From an uncultured Flavobacteriaceae bacterium (GTDB lineage: Bacteria > Bacteroidota > Bacteroidia > Flavobacteriales > Flavobacteriaceae), in NCBI GenBank assembly GCA_947500385.1, contig CANMSA010000003.1:367303-431302 (forward strand): a stretch of DNA of 64,000 bases, written 5' to 3'. Positions 18,788 through 33,700 of the stretch are shown here, piece after piece; the stretch's first letter is position 1; each line of letters starts with the position of its first letter. The translations under genes were made by a program, and so were the position numbers. The notes under the pieces are model-generated. The model was not told where the DNA came from. It saw only the letters and a program-made list of their open reading frames with translations, and made no database searches.

Positions 18788-21700
18788 ATGGAAAATTTAA
18801 TACATAAACTCAGACAAAACAACATCACGGTTGAACTGGTTGGAGATCAATTAAAACTAGAGGTGCCGGAGGACTTTGAAGGAGATGACATTTTAGCAGA
18901 GGTGAGGGAACGAAAACAAGCGTTGATCACCTATATCAAGAATGTTAAGGGTGGAGCTGAATTTCAGAGCATAGTGCCGGCCTTGGTAAAAGATTCCTAT
19001 GCACTGTCTTCAGCTCAAAATCGACTGTATTTCCTATATGAGTTTGATAAACGGTCAACAGCCTATAACATGCCCTACGTTGCGGAGTTGGCGGGAAATC
19101 TCGATGAAACTCGTTTGAAAGATGCTTTAATTGCCTTGGTGGGGCGCCATGAAAGCCTCCGCACCTATTTTGAGGTGCTAAATGGCACTCCAGTACAAAA
19201 AGTAATGAATGAGGTATACTTCGATCTCGAAAGGTATAGTTTGGAGGAAGGAAAGGTAGACGACATCATTGATGAGTTTGTAAGGCCTTTCGATTTGAGC
19301 AAGGCACCTTTGATTCGTGTGGGCCTTTTACGGTTGTCATCGAAAAAGCAGCTGTTGTTGTTTGACATGCACCATATCATTTCCGATGGAACATCCCAAA
19401 GTATTTTGGTGAAAGACTTCATGGCCTTGTATGATCATCAAGAGCTTGAAGAGTTACCCTTGCAATATAAAGATTTTTCGGAGTGGCAAAAGGGAGATGA
19501 AAACCAATCGTTGATCGAGAAACAACGTAGTTTTTGGTTAAATCAGTTTCAAGAACTCCCACCCATGCTTGAGCTTCCAACGGATTTCCCAAGGACCGTT
19601 TCGAATCCGGCAGATGGGAATACCATCAGCTTCCATTTGAGTAATGAACAAACACAACGATTAAAACTAATTGCGAGCCAGGAGGGGACCACCTTGTTTA
19701 TGGTGGTATTGGCCATCTACAACATATTGCTTAGCAAACTAAGCAGGGAAGAGGATATTACGATCGGAACCTCATTGGCCGGTCGCGAACATGAAGGTTT
19801 GGATACCATTGTTGGAATGTTCGTTAATACAATGGTTCTAAGAAACTATCCCCACGGTACACTCACGTTCGTTGAATTTTTAAAACGGTTGAAGGGGACT
19901 ACCTTGTCATGTTTTGACAATCAAGGTTTTCAATACGAGGAACTGATCGAAAATTTGCAAATGGTCAGGGATAGTAGTCGAAATCCACTGTTCGATGCGA
20001 ATTTTAGCTTCCAGAATTTTGAGGAGACCACTTTGTCAATACCGGGCTTGACCTTAACGCCTTACAAACATCAAAAAATAGTATCCAAAGTTGATATTGG
20101 TCTTGTGGCTACTGAAACAAAAGACGGTCTGTTTTTGAACTTTGAATACGCAACGAACCTATTCAAAGCCCAAACCATAGAACGATTTGTAACATATTTT
20201 GACAATATTGTAACCGCGGTGATTGCGGATCGGGAGATTGTTCTCTCGGAGATAAATGTGTTATCTGACAAGGAAAAATTATGGTTAACATCTTTAAATG
20301 CAACAGCAACTAGTGGTGTCGACGGTAATACCATGGTCGATTTATTTGAAAATCAGGTTTTAGAAACGCCGCAAGCGGTTGTGACCATCTATGGAAATCG
20401 AAAATACACCTATGCCGAATTTAATAAGAAGGCCAATCAATTGGCCCGCCATTTGAGAAGTACCAAGAGAATAAAGGCCGATGATGTCATCGGGGTCCTA
20501 ATGACCAAATCCGACGATTTCTTACTGACCATTCTTGCCATTTTAAAATCTGGGGCGGCCTATCTTCCGATAGATTCCTCTTATCCCCAAGACCGGATTG
20601 CACATATCATAAAGGATAGTAGACTTAAGCTGTTGATCAGTAAAAAAGAGCATTCAAATCTGGGAAATTGTAAAAAAACAGTTTTTCTGGAAAATCTTGA
20701 TCTTAGTACTAAAAGAGACAGTAACCTGAACATTAAGGTTTCTCCAAATGATTTGGCCTATGTAATTTACACTTCTGGCTCCACCGGTTTGCCTAAAGGG
20801 GTTATGATAGAGCACAAAGGAAATGTGAACATGTCAATAGATCAAATAAATGCTTATTCCATTACGGCAAAAGATAAGGTCCTATGGTTTGCCTCTGTCG
20901 GTTTTGACGTTTCTGTTCTCGAAATTTCCTTAGCCCTTTTTAGTGGCGCAACCTTGGCTATACCTCAAGAAGGTATTGTCAAAGATAAGCATGAATTCGC
21001 TCATTTTTTAAACAGGGTAGGGGTCACCGTAGCGGCGATACCCCCAACTTATATGGACCTGTTGGAGTTGGAAGATTTATCTAGTTTAAGATCTATAGTT
21101 ACTGGAGGGGAGGCTTCACGTGTTGAAAAGGCAATTGAAATTGTACGGTCGGGAATCAACTACTTTAATTCTTACGGCCCCACGGAGTGTTCGGTATGTG
21201 TAGCGGGACACCAATTTTTGAATAAGGGAAACAACATAACGGGCATTCCTATAGGCCGCCCTATTTCCAATACCAAAGTGTACTTATTGGATAGGGACCT
21301 CAAGCAGGTACCAATGGGAGTGCAAGGAACGCTATATGTTTCGGGAACAGGTGTGGCCCGTGGTTATATGCACCAACCGGAACTGACCAAGGAGCGTTTT
21401 ATAGCAGCTCCTTGGAACAAGGATGAACGCCTTTATAATACGGGAGATATTGCGTGCTGGAATGCCAATGGTAACTTAGAGTTCAAAGGAAGACAAGATG
21501 AACAAGTAAAGATTCGGGGACATCGAATAGAGTTGGGAGAAATCGTCGCATCCCTAGAAAATAACGATTCGGTAACACAGGCTGTAGTCATAGTGAAAGA
21601 ATCCGCATCCCTGAGCTATAAAGAGTTGGTCGCATATGTTGTACCCAATCAGTCATTTGATCAGGAATCGCTAAAAACGGCTCTGGGAAAACAACTTCCA

Positions 21701-24700
21701 GGGTATATGGTTCCTTCCTATATAATGGCAATGACCACGATTCCTTTAACACCCAATGGAAAAGTAGATAAACGGCGTCTTCCGGAGCCTGAAATCTCTG
21801 GTACGTATGAGCCTCCATGTACCAATGATGAACAACTGATGGTCGAAGTTTGGGGTGAGTTACTACGTTTGGAAGCACAGAAAATTGGGGTTACTACCAA
21901 CTTCTTTTCAATTGGCGGACATTCCTTGAACACTATCGGCTTAGTAAATAAAATCGCCAAGATGTTTGAGGTGAATGTCCCTGTTAAAGAGGTTTTTATA
22001 CATAATACGATTCGAAGCCTATGTGGGTACATAGCTGGCCTAAAGAAAATAGCATACGCCCCTATAGTACCAACCGAGAAAAAGGATTACTATGACTTGT
22101 CGTCTGCTCAGAAGCGTTTGTATTTTATGTATGAGTTTGATAAGACAACCCTAGCGTATAATGCACCGCAAATTATTAAGCTAACGGGTAATTTAGACGT
22201 AAAACGTTTGCAAGCTGCATTTTTGGGCTTGGTTGAGCGCCATGAGAGCTTACGCACTTCATTTGAAATGGTAGATGATAAACCGGTACAAAGCATAACC
22301 GATGAATTGTCATTTGAACTGGAACATTATACTACCGACACTGAAACCACCGAGAGCATTATTGAACGATTTATACGGCCGTTCGATTTGAGTAGTGGAC
22401 GGTTGATACGAGTTGGTTTAATAAAGATTGCCACTAAGGAACATTTGTTGTTGTTGGACATGCATCATATCATTACCGATGGAGAGTCTTCCGGTATTTT
22501 GGTGAGAGATTTTATGAAGCTGTACAATAGAGAAACCCTTCCTGAGCTGGTGTTGCAATACAAAGATTTTGCTGAATGGCAGCAGCAGGGGAAACAGCAA
22601 GAAAATATTTCGGAACAGCGGCAGTTTTGGTTGGAGCAATTTGAGGAGACTCCCACGATTCTAGACCTGCCAAATGATTATCCACGCCCTTTGGTGAAGA
22701 GCGAGAAGGGAAACGAAATCAGTTTCGTTTTAGATCAAGCCGATACTGCAAAATTAAATCAAATAGCAGAAGAGGAAGGGGCCACACTATTTATGGTGAT
22801 CCTGGCTATTTACAATGTACTACTAAGCCGATTGAGCGGGGAGGAGGATATCGTGGTCGGCACATCCATAGCAGGACGCCAACATGCCGATTTGGAGGGA
22901 ATGGTCGGGATGTTCGTGAACACCCTTGTTTTGCGAAACTACCCGAAAGGGAGACACAGTTTTAAGCATTTCTTAAAGGCATTGAAAGAGAATACCTTGG
23001 CCTGTTTTGACAATCAAGGCTTTCAGTACGAGGAGTTGATCGACGAGCTTAAATTATCGGGAAATACATCTCGAAATCCGTTATTCGATGCACATTTTAC
23101 GTTTCAAAACTTTGAAACCACCACCTTGGCCATTGAGGGATTGACATTGACCCCATATGACAGTCCATTGAACATATCAAAGTTCGATTTGGAACTATTG
23201 GTTTTCGAAAAAGAGAATGAGCTTGTTTTAAACTTTGATTACGCTACTAGTCTCTTCAAGGAAGAGACAATTGAACGATTCATAGGCTACTTTAGGGAGA
23301 TAGTCTCGGGAATTTCTAAAGACAGAAATATTGAACTTGCACAAATAAACTTGCTATCCCAAAAAGAACAAAACCAATTGGATGCGTTCAACGACACAAC
23401 CATCGCATATCCCGAAAACAGTACAATTGTAGATTTATTTGAAGCTCAGGTGGCCCAAAACCCGAATACTACCGCCGTTCTTTATGGCAATCGTAGCTAT
23501 TCATATGATGAATTGAACCAACGCGTCAACCAATTGGCCCATTATCTAAGAAAGAACTATCAGGTACGGGCAGATGACGTAATCGGCCTTCTTTTACCAA
23601 AATCGGATGAAACATTGATTGCGATTTTGGCGGTGCTCAAAGCAGGTGGGGCCTACCTTCCGATCGATCCGGACTATCCAATGGATAGAATAGAGTACAT
23701 CTTGGAAAACAGCGGTTCCAAGCTATTGATTACAACGACCGGGCAAAATGTGAAGACAAAAGCCATGGAGACCATCTACCTGGATGCCCTTGATGTGGCA
23801 AAAGAACTAACAACAAACCTGTCTATGCCGATCGCACCCAATGATTTGGCTTATGTGATTTATACATCGGGATCTACCGGCATGCCAAAAGGGGTTATGG
23901 TAGAACATACTAGCAATGTAAACATGTCTCCTGATCAAATTAGGACGTATCGAGTTACCAAAAACGATACGGTGACCTGGTTTGCCTCCATTGCCTTTGA
24001 TGCCTCTGTTTTCGAAATAATGATGGCTCTTTACAGTGGGGCCTGTTTGGCGATTCCGGAAGAAGGAATCATAAAGGACAAAGAACGTTTTGTTACTTTT
24101 TTGAAAGAAAAGAAAGTGACTTTGACCACTTTTCCTCCAACCTATTTAGATCTTTTATCCGCAGAAGATGTAAGTGGCCTTCGATGCATTATTACGGCGG
24201 GAGAGGCCGCTAGAGTCAACAAAGCAACCGAAATGATCCAAGCAGGAATCGAGTATTACAATGCCTACGGACCTACAGAATGTGCGGTTTGTGTGTCGAC
24301 CTATCGGTTTTCTGAAGCCGATATAGGCAGTGTCAATGTTCCCATCGGAAAACCAATTTCAAATACACGGCTGTACATCCTTGATGACAACCTTTTACCG
24401 GTTCCGATAGGTTCGAAAGGCAGCCTCTATGCGAGTGGCGCTGGTTTGGCCCGTGGTTACCTGAATAACGAAATGCTTACAAAAGAACGATTTGTCATAA
24501 ACCCGGGCAATGCATCGGAACGCTTATATCAAACTGGAGATATTGCACGGTGGCGGACAGATGGAAATCTAGAGTTCCTAGGTAGAAATGATGATCAAAT
24601 CAAGATTAGGGGACACCGTATCGAACTGGGTGAAGTGACGGCTACCTTGGAAAGTTTGCCTTCGGTAAAACAAGCTGTAGTGCTAAACCACAACGACAAT

Positions 24701-27700
24701 CTCAACGAAACGATAAAATTGATCGCGTACATCGTTCCTGAAACCAGGTTTGACGTAGATGACCTAAAGCATGCGTTGGCCAAGACACTTCCCGAGTATA
24801 TGATACCGGCTTACTTTATGGAGCTTTCGGAGTTTCCGTTGACTACAAACGGAAAGGTGGATAAGAAGAATTTGCCCGAACTGGTGTTTGATGACCATCA
24901 GGAAGCTCCTGCTACAAGTATCGAAAAACGGATGCTTCCCATTTGGTCCGAAGTACTAAAAATAGAGGAAAGTATGATCGGTAGTACCAAGAGTTTTTTC
25001 GAAATTGGAGGGAATTCATTATCAGCCATTGGTTTAATCAACAAACTATCAAAAGCATTTGATGTAAAAATTCCGTTGGAAGAGGTGTTCTCGAATCCTA
25101 CGATTAAAAGCTTGGGCGCATTTATTGCTCACTCTGCCAATACACATCACACAGCAATTCCAATCGCGGGGAAAAAGGACTATTACCCACTTTCTTCTGC
25201 TCAGAAAAGAATGTACTTCTTGTATGAGTTTGATAAAGAATCGGTGGCCTATAACATGCCGAATATTGTAAGGCTAGCGGGCGATGTTGATTTTGCTGTT
25301 CTGGAAAATGCCTTTGTGCAATTAATCGCGCGGCACGAAAGCTTACGAACTTACTTTGATTTTGAAGCAGATACTCCGGTGCAAAAAATAAGCTCGGATG
25401 CGCATTTTGAAGTAACACGTTATGAGGCTGCTGATTCAGATACCGCCGATCAGATAGTACGTTCGTTTGTACGCCCTTTCGACTTGTCTAAAGCACCATT
25501 GATCCGTGTGGGTATAATAACGTGGGCCCCGGAAGAACATATCCTGATATTGGATATGCATCATATTGTTACCGATGGCGTTTCACAGGCGATTTTAGTA
25601 AAAGATTTTATGCAGCTTTATGAAGGTAAGGTCTTACCTGAACTTACTTTGAATTATAAGGATTACGCTTCTTGGCAACAAGGTACGTTGAACGAGCATG
25701 CAATTTCCGAACAGCGTGCATTTTGGCTAGATCAGTACAAGGAAGAGCCCCCCAGCTTGGAACTCCCTACCGATTTCCCGCGCCCGGTAGTGAAAAATGA
25801 TGCGGGAGACAGTGTTCCTTTTACCATAGGAAAAAAGGAAACCGAGTCGTTAAAAAATATTGCGGAACAAGAAGGAGGTACTTTGTTTATGATCCTATTG
25901 GCGGTATATAACGTATTGCTAGGGAAGTTGAGCGGAGAGGAAGATATTGTAGTCGGAACCCCAATAGCAGGGCGTCAACATTCAGACGTGGAACAAATGG
26001 TTGGGTTGTTCATCAACACTCTTGCGTTGCGAAATGCTCCTTTGGGTACTCTTGGCTTTCATGAATTTCTGAGACAATTAAAGGCAAATACCATTTCATG
26101 TTTTGATCAGCAGGGGCTACAATTCGAAGAATTGATCGATGAACTGCAACTTCGCAGGGATACTAGCAGAAACACCCTGTTCGACGCTATGTTTACCTTT
26201 CAGAATATGGCGGAGAATGAGATTGCAATTCAAGGACTCGCACTCTCTCCCTACGAAAGCAACACGACCATCTCAAAATTCGATTTAGACTTGTCCGCTT
26301 CGGAAGCAAATGGCCAACTATTTCTAAACTTTGATTTTGCCACTAGTTTGTTCAAAAGGGAGACTATTAAGCGTTTCATTGGCTATTTCAAACAGATCGT
26401 TACCACTATTGTAGCAACACCGGAAGTGAAAATCGCTTCTATCGACATACTACAGGAGCAGGAAAAGCAGCAACTCTTTAATTGTTTTAACCAAAACAAG
26501 GCCGACTTTCCACTTCATAATACTATCATAGATCTTTTTGAAGAACAGGTTGCTAAAACACCGGACAACGTCGCGGTAATTTTCGAAAATTACCAATTAA
26601 CATATCGTCAGTTGAATGAAGAGGCTAACAAAATAGCACATGCGCTTAGATCAGATTATCATATAAAGCCCGATGATAAAGTTGCGCTGTTAATGGAGCG
26701 TAGTGAACAAATGATCATCGCCTTATTGGGTGTTTTAAAATCCGGGGCAGCGTATGTTCCGATAAACTTGGATTTTCCGAAGGCAAAACGAAGGTATATA
26801 CTTGAGAACAGCGAAGCGCGTTTGCTGCTCGTAGATGAAGCGGGTTCAAGGCCTAATACGTTCGATTTTGACGTGCCTGTTTTGGCCATTGAGGATATCA
26901 AGGTAGAAATGACCGACAACCTTCGGAAAATCAATTCTAGCAAGGACTTGGCCTATGTTATATATACCTCTGGCTCAACCGGAAAATCAAAGGGGGTTAT
27001 GATAGAGCATCACTCCTTGGTCAACCTTGCAAAACATATGATTGATTTTTATGACATGGATCAAACCGACGGTGTCTTACAATTTGCACCATTAAGCTTC
27101 GATATGTCGGTAGAAGAAATTTTCCCGGCGTTGATTTGTGGCGCTAAACTGTATGTTCGAACCGAGGAAATTATTAACACCACAGAGGATTTTCTTGCTA
27201 TCTGCTCTAGCCATAGCATTACGGTACTTAATCTTCCTACTGCTTTTTGGAAGCACCTCACGCAGGAAATTGAGCGTTTGGCGATTTCTTTTCCGGAGTG
27301 TGTGAGGATTTTGGCCGTTGGGGGAGAGGCGTTGACGGTTGAAACCACTAGGAATTGGTTAAAGGCACATGGCGATTATCCACAGCTGGTAAATGCGTAT
27401 GGTCCAACCGAGGTTACAGTAAACACCTGCATGTACAGGATTACCGAAAAGTACATGAAACAAGACATGGTTCAAAGTGTTCCCATTGGTACACCAGTTA
27501 CTAATCTAGCGGTATACATTACCAATACCTTTCTCAAGGCGGTTCCCATAGGTGTAATCGGAGAAATTTGTGTGTCCGGACCCGGTGTGGCCCGTGGATA
27601 TCTGAATAATGAAATACTGAGTGCCGAAAAATTTGTCGCCAATCCTTTTAAAGAGGGAGAACGAATGTACAGAACAGGGGATTTGGGGCGATGGCTTCCA

Positions 27701-30700
27701 AATGGCACCATCGAATTCCTTGGTAGAAAAGATGATCAGGTTAAAATTCGTGGTTACCGCGTTGAATTGGGGGAAATTCAAACAGCCTTGGAGAGTCTTA
27801 AGATGGTACGGCAGGCAGTAGTACTGGTCAGGGAAGATCTTGGCGATGGCAAACAATTGGTTGCCTATTTTACCACGGGGAATGACTTCGACCTAAATGT
27901 GGTGAAAGATGGGCTAAAAGAAATGCTTCCGGACTACATGATCCCGCAGCATTATGTTGAGCTCGACACGATTCCATTAAACTCTAGTGGAAAAATATAT
28001 AAGCAAGGTCTGCCGATGCCTAGCCTTACTGAAATGAAGGGAACCAGTTACAAACGGGCAGCCACCGACGAGCAACAGCAGCTGGTCGATATATGGCAGT
28101 CGCTTTTGCAAATAGAGCGAGTCGGTATTACGGACAATTTCTTCGAACTCGGGGGCGACTCAATAAAGGCAATTCAGCTAATGAGCCGGGCGCGTGCCGT
28201 CGACATTCACTTTAAGGTGAAGGATTTGTTCCGCTATCAGACCATCTTAGAATTATCAAAGAATTTACAGTCAACAACCGAGGTGTTGGTCGAAGAAGGA
28301 ATCCTAACAGGAGAAGTAGGTTTGTTACCCATACAAAAAGAGTTTTTTGAGTCGGGTTATGCAAACCAAAATCACTACAACCAGTCCATACTTTTGGATA
28401 TTCCCGCCGAAGTAGGGATCACTCAAGTTTCGGAAGCAATTACCATGCTAGTCGAGCAGCATGATAGTATGCGCTTGCGTTATAATTTCACTGGAGATAG
28501 GGTCGTGCAGCAATATCATGCCGATATGCCCACTTTGGTACAGGAAAAAACCACGAAAAAAAGAAGTGTGGAAGCCATATGTCAAGACTATCAAGAAAGC
28601 CTTGATCTAAAAAGTGGCGAAACATGCCGTTTTGTTTACATCCAAACGGGTAGCGCGACCGATCGTTTGTTCATAGCCGTCCATCACTTAAGTATCGATG
28701 GAATCTCTTGGCGTATTCTTCTGGAAGATTTGGAAACGATTTTTGATCATCTACGTAAGGGAGAAAAACCAAAATTACCCCCAAAGAGCACCTCTTATCG
28801 GCAATGGTATGATCGCTTGTTGGATCATAAGAACATAATTGAAAAGACATCGGAGATCGACTACTGGAAGCAGGTGGTATCTCAGGATGTATATTTTCCC
28901 GTAGATTACCCTTCAAAGGGTTCTACGCGCTTTGAAGATCTGTCTCAATATGATCAAGAGCTCACCAAATCTTCTACGAAGAAACTACTTCAGGGTATTA
29001 ATCATGCCTATGGCACCGAAATCAATGATGTTCTTTTAAGCGGTCTTGCGCAAGCACTTACAAATTGGTCCGGTACAGATGAAGTAATTATTGCATTGGA
29101 GGGTCACGGTCGGGAAGAGCTTTTTGACGACATTGATATCAGCAGAACAACCGGTTGGTTTACCAGTATGTACCCTGTACGGCTGAAACGTTGTTCGGAC
29201 GTAGGCGCACAGCTTATGGAGACAAAGGATATGTTACGCGATGTGCCGAACAAAGGAATCGGGTACGGCTTGCTGCGTTACCTTGACGGAAACACCGGGC
29301 TACAAAATGCCTTGTCAAAGCCATATGCCACCATAGAGTTTAATTATCTGGGTAGTTTTGATAACAGTTTGAACGAAGACAGCGAACTGTGCATTTCAAA
29401 AGATGCTCGGGGTACCGACATCGCCCCTCAGAACCAGAGTCCCTCTAGCATTTCCATCAATAGTATGGTAGTTGGCGGAAAATTGAATACCAGTTGGAGC
29501 TATGATGCTAAAAAGTACAAGAAAGCCACAATAGAAAAATTGGCAGCAGATTATGAGGTTTCCCTGCTGGCAATAATTGAACACTGTACAAGTAAAGAGC
29601 CTAGAAAAACCCGATCCGATTATGCCCTTCCTTCTACAATTGAAAATATGGAACTGACCGCCTTTCAGAAGTTATCCAAACACCCATCGGCCATAACGGA
29701 TATCTATCCCTTAAGCCCTCTTCAAAAAGGCATGCTGTTCCATAGTCTTTATGAGCAAGGGAAAATGTCATATATAAGTCACTTTAGTTATGACTTCATG
29801 GAAGGAGTAAGAGGGGATTTGTTTGAACAGAGTTGGAGTTATCTGATGCAACAACACAATATTTTGCGTACCGCTATTTTTCCTGATTATTTCAATGTCC
29901 CGGTACAATGTGTATATGATAAAGTGGTATTGCCCATGGTAGAGTTGGACTATTCGGATTTGCGACCGGAGGAGTTAACGGAATTGTTAGATGCATATAT
30001 AGCAACAGAAATGAAAGATGGGTTTGATTTGGAACAAGCTCCTTTATTGAAGTTTATTTTGATTCGTTTGCCGGAGGGCCGTACACGACTTGTTTTAAAG
30101 AGTCATCACATATTATGGGATGGTTGGTCCTTGGCGATCTTAATGGGCCAATTTGTGATGTGTTATGATCACTTGCTAAAAGGACTCGAACTACCTGCAA
30201 TCCATGCTAGTAACTATGGCCGGTTTGTAAGATATATTGCCTCCAAGGAGGCCACAGGTTCTGAAGCACATTGGAAATCGTATCTACAAGACTTACAAAG
30301 TCCGGTGTACCTACCTTTTGTAAAAGACAAGAACAAGCGCAATAAGGTTTTTGGAAATACATGTCGATGGTCCCACTATGACGAAGGATTGGTAAACGGT
30401 CTAATGACTTTCGCGCAACGGCACCGTTTAACTATGAATACATTGGTACAGGGTGCTTGGAGTTATTTGCTTGCCCGGTATACCGGATTGTCCAATGTAG
30501 TTTTTGGCGCTACGGTATCCGGACGGGATTGCGATTTGGGACATATCGAAGAAGAAGTTGGTTTGTATATCAATACACTTCCGGTGTGTAGCCGAGTAGA
30601 TTTCGATGCGGATTTGGGTAGTTGGCTAAAAGAACTCCAAGAACAACATACCAGGGGGCGCGAAGAGTATAGCTATGTATCTCTTTCGGATCTACAGGGG

Positions 30701-33700
30701 TGGACAAGCATACAGGGAGAACTTTTTGATAGTCTTTTAGTCTTTGAGAACTACCCTGTAGATGAGGAATTATTAGGTTCCTCTTCCTTGTCATTGGAGA
30801 ACGTTATTGGGGATGAGTTTACCAACTATGTATTGACCATGGGAGTATCCCATATGGGCGATGAACTCTCCATAAAATTTGATTACAATGATACCCTCTT
30901 GCCATCGGAGATGGTGAAGAACTTACAAGCACATTTACTTGAAATCTTCAAATCTATGGCGCAGGGTGTCGATAAGGTGGGTAATCTGGTATATATGGGG
31001 GCCAAAGAAAGGGAATGCATTGTAGACGGATTCAATGATACAACTGAAAGGCATACTGAATTCCAAACAATGGTTACCGCTTTTGAAAAACAAGTGGCTA
31101 AAACACCCGACCGAATTGCTGTTACCTTTAAGGGAAATCATTTTACCTATGCACAACTAAACGCGCGGGCCAATCAATTGGCAGCGTACTTAAAACGATC
31201 GTTCAAAATAGGAACAGATGATATAATTGGTGTGCTACTTCCGAAGTCGTATGATGCTTTAGTCTCCATTTTAGGAATTTTGAAGGCCGGGGCCGCCTAT
31301 CTTCCGATAGATCCGGAGTACCCGGTGGAACGCATCGATCATATTCTTGAGGATAGTCGGGCAAGAGTGTTACTTACCAATGGGGATAAAATAGACCTTA
31401 GGTCGCATAAAAATACCGTCCTTATCGATGACCTGAATCTTGATAAGGAAGAAGGGGTGAACGTAAATACGAAGATCTCGACAAGCGATCTCGCCTATGT
31501 TATCTATACCTCTGGTTCAACCGGAAAGCCTAAAGGCGTGATGATCGAACATGCGAGTAACGTGAACATGTCTTTAGATCAAATAAAGACCTTCAAGGTT
31601 TCTGTAGAAGATACCATCTTATGGTTTGCATCCATTGCTTTTGATGCCTCGGTCTCCGAAATAATGATGGCCCTATATTCGGGGGCTACATTAGCAATTC
31701 CCGAGGAACACGATATCAAGGACAAAGAAAAGTTTATCGCTTTCCTAAGCGATAGTGGAACGACAGTGAGCACGTTTCCGCCCACCTATTTAGACCTTTT
31801 ATCGATGACCGACATAGCCGGAATACGTTGTGTTATTACTGCAGGGGAAGCCGCACGGCCACAGAAGGCCATGGAAGTAGTGAAATCCGGAAAGGAATAT
31901 TACAACGCCTATGGTCCAACGGAATGTGCGGTATGTGTTTCTACTTATGAGGCTACTTTGGCGGATATAGAGGAAGTGATCATTCCAATCGGTAGCCCCA
32001 TAAAGAACATGCAATTGTATGTGCTAGACGAACTTATGGAACCGGTGGCAATCGGGGTCACGGGAACCTTATATGCAAGTGGTATAGGAGTCGCCCGTGG
32101 CTATTTAAACAACTCGGAGTTAACCGAGGAGCGTTTTGTTTCCGCCCCATGGAACGATAAAATCCGTATGTACAATACCGGAGATATGGCTCGCTGGAAA
32201 TTGGATGGGACTTTGGAATTTTTGGGGAGAACCGATAATCAAGTGAAGATCAGGGGCCATCGTATTGAACTTGGGGAAGTTGAAACGGTCTTAGAGCAAG
32301 TATCCATTGTAAAACAGGCGGTGGTGTTGGTCAAAGAAGATGAAGATAATACCAAGGAACTGATCGCTTATGTTGTACCGGAAACCCGTTTCGAAAGAGA
32401 TGCGATCGTTTCTACCCTGAATACCAAACTTCCTGAGTATATGATTCCTTCATATTTCATGGAAATTAATGAAATACCATTGACCACCAATGGTAAAGTA
32501 GACAAGAAGGCCTTGCCCGAGTTGGACGTGAGCGGGACCTACCAAGCGCCCCGCACTGAAATGGAAAGACGCATGGTTCGCATATGGTCCGAATTGTTGC
32601 ATGTAGAACAAGATCAGATAGGGGTCGCTACGAGCTTTTTTGAAGTAGGCGGACATTCTTTGAATGCCATCAGCTTAATTAACCAAATAGCTAAAGAGTT
32701 TGATGCTAAAATACCATTGGAAGAGGTATTCTCAAATGAGACGATTACAGAATTGTGTGAATTGATAGAAGCTTCCGTGAAGGTTGATTACATCGCCATT
32801 GAACCGGCTGCGGAAAAAGAGTTCTATGCACTTTCACATGCCCAACAACGAATGTATTTCTTGTATGAATTCGACAAGGGTTCCCTGGCATATAACATGC
32901 CACAGGTGATGAAAATAATGGAAAATGTAGCGGTAAAAGACCTTGAAACGGCATTTTCAAAACTGATCGACCGGCATGAAAGTTTGCGAACGTCTTTTGT
33001 ATTAGAGAAGGAAGTTCCAATGCAACGGATACACGATAAGGTATCTTTTGAAATCGAGTACAGTAAAGCCAGTTTGGAGGCGATCGACCGTATTGTTCAA
33101 GCATTCGTCCGTCCTTTCGATTTGAGCAATGGCCCCTTGTTTCGTGTAGGCCTGGTCGAAATTTCAGCGGAGGAATACTTTTTATTGATAGACATGCACC
33201 ATATAGTCACCGATGGAATTTCGTCGGGTATCTTAATAAACGATTTTATACGACTTTACAGCGGTGAAACCCTTCCAGCATCCAAGCTTCAATATAAAGA
33301 CTACGCAGCGTGGCAGCAAAATGAGAAAAATCAGATCGGTATCGCAGAACAACGTGATTTTTGGCTTGAAAAATTTAGGGAAAAACCTTTGGCGCTTGAC
33401 CTTCCCACAGATTTTGTACGTCCTTTGATTCGAGATAATAGGGGAGGAGCCATCAATTTTGAAATAAATAGTGAAGACACCGCTAGGCTAAAAGCGATAA
33501 CCGAGGAGGAAGGTGTTACGCTTTTCATGCTACTATTGGCCGTCTTTAATGTATTTCTTAGTAAGTTGAGCAATCAAGATGACATCGTTATCGGTACGCC
33601 CGTGGGCGGTCGTGAACATACCGATTTGGAAAATATCGTAGGGATGTTTGTCAATACCTTGGTATTGCGAAATCGTCCTAAAGGCAAATTGAAATTTACC

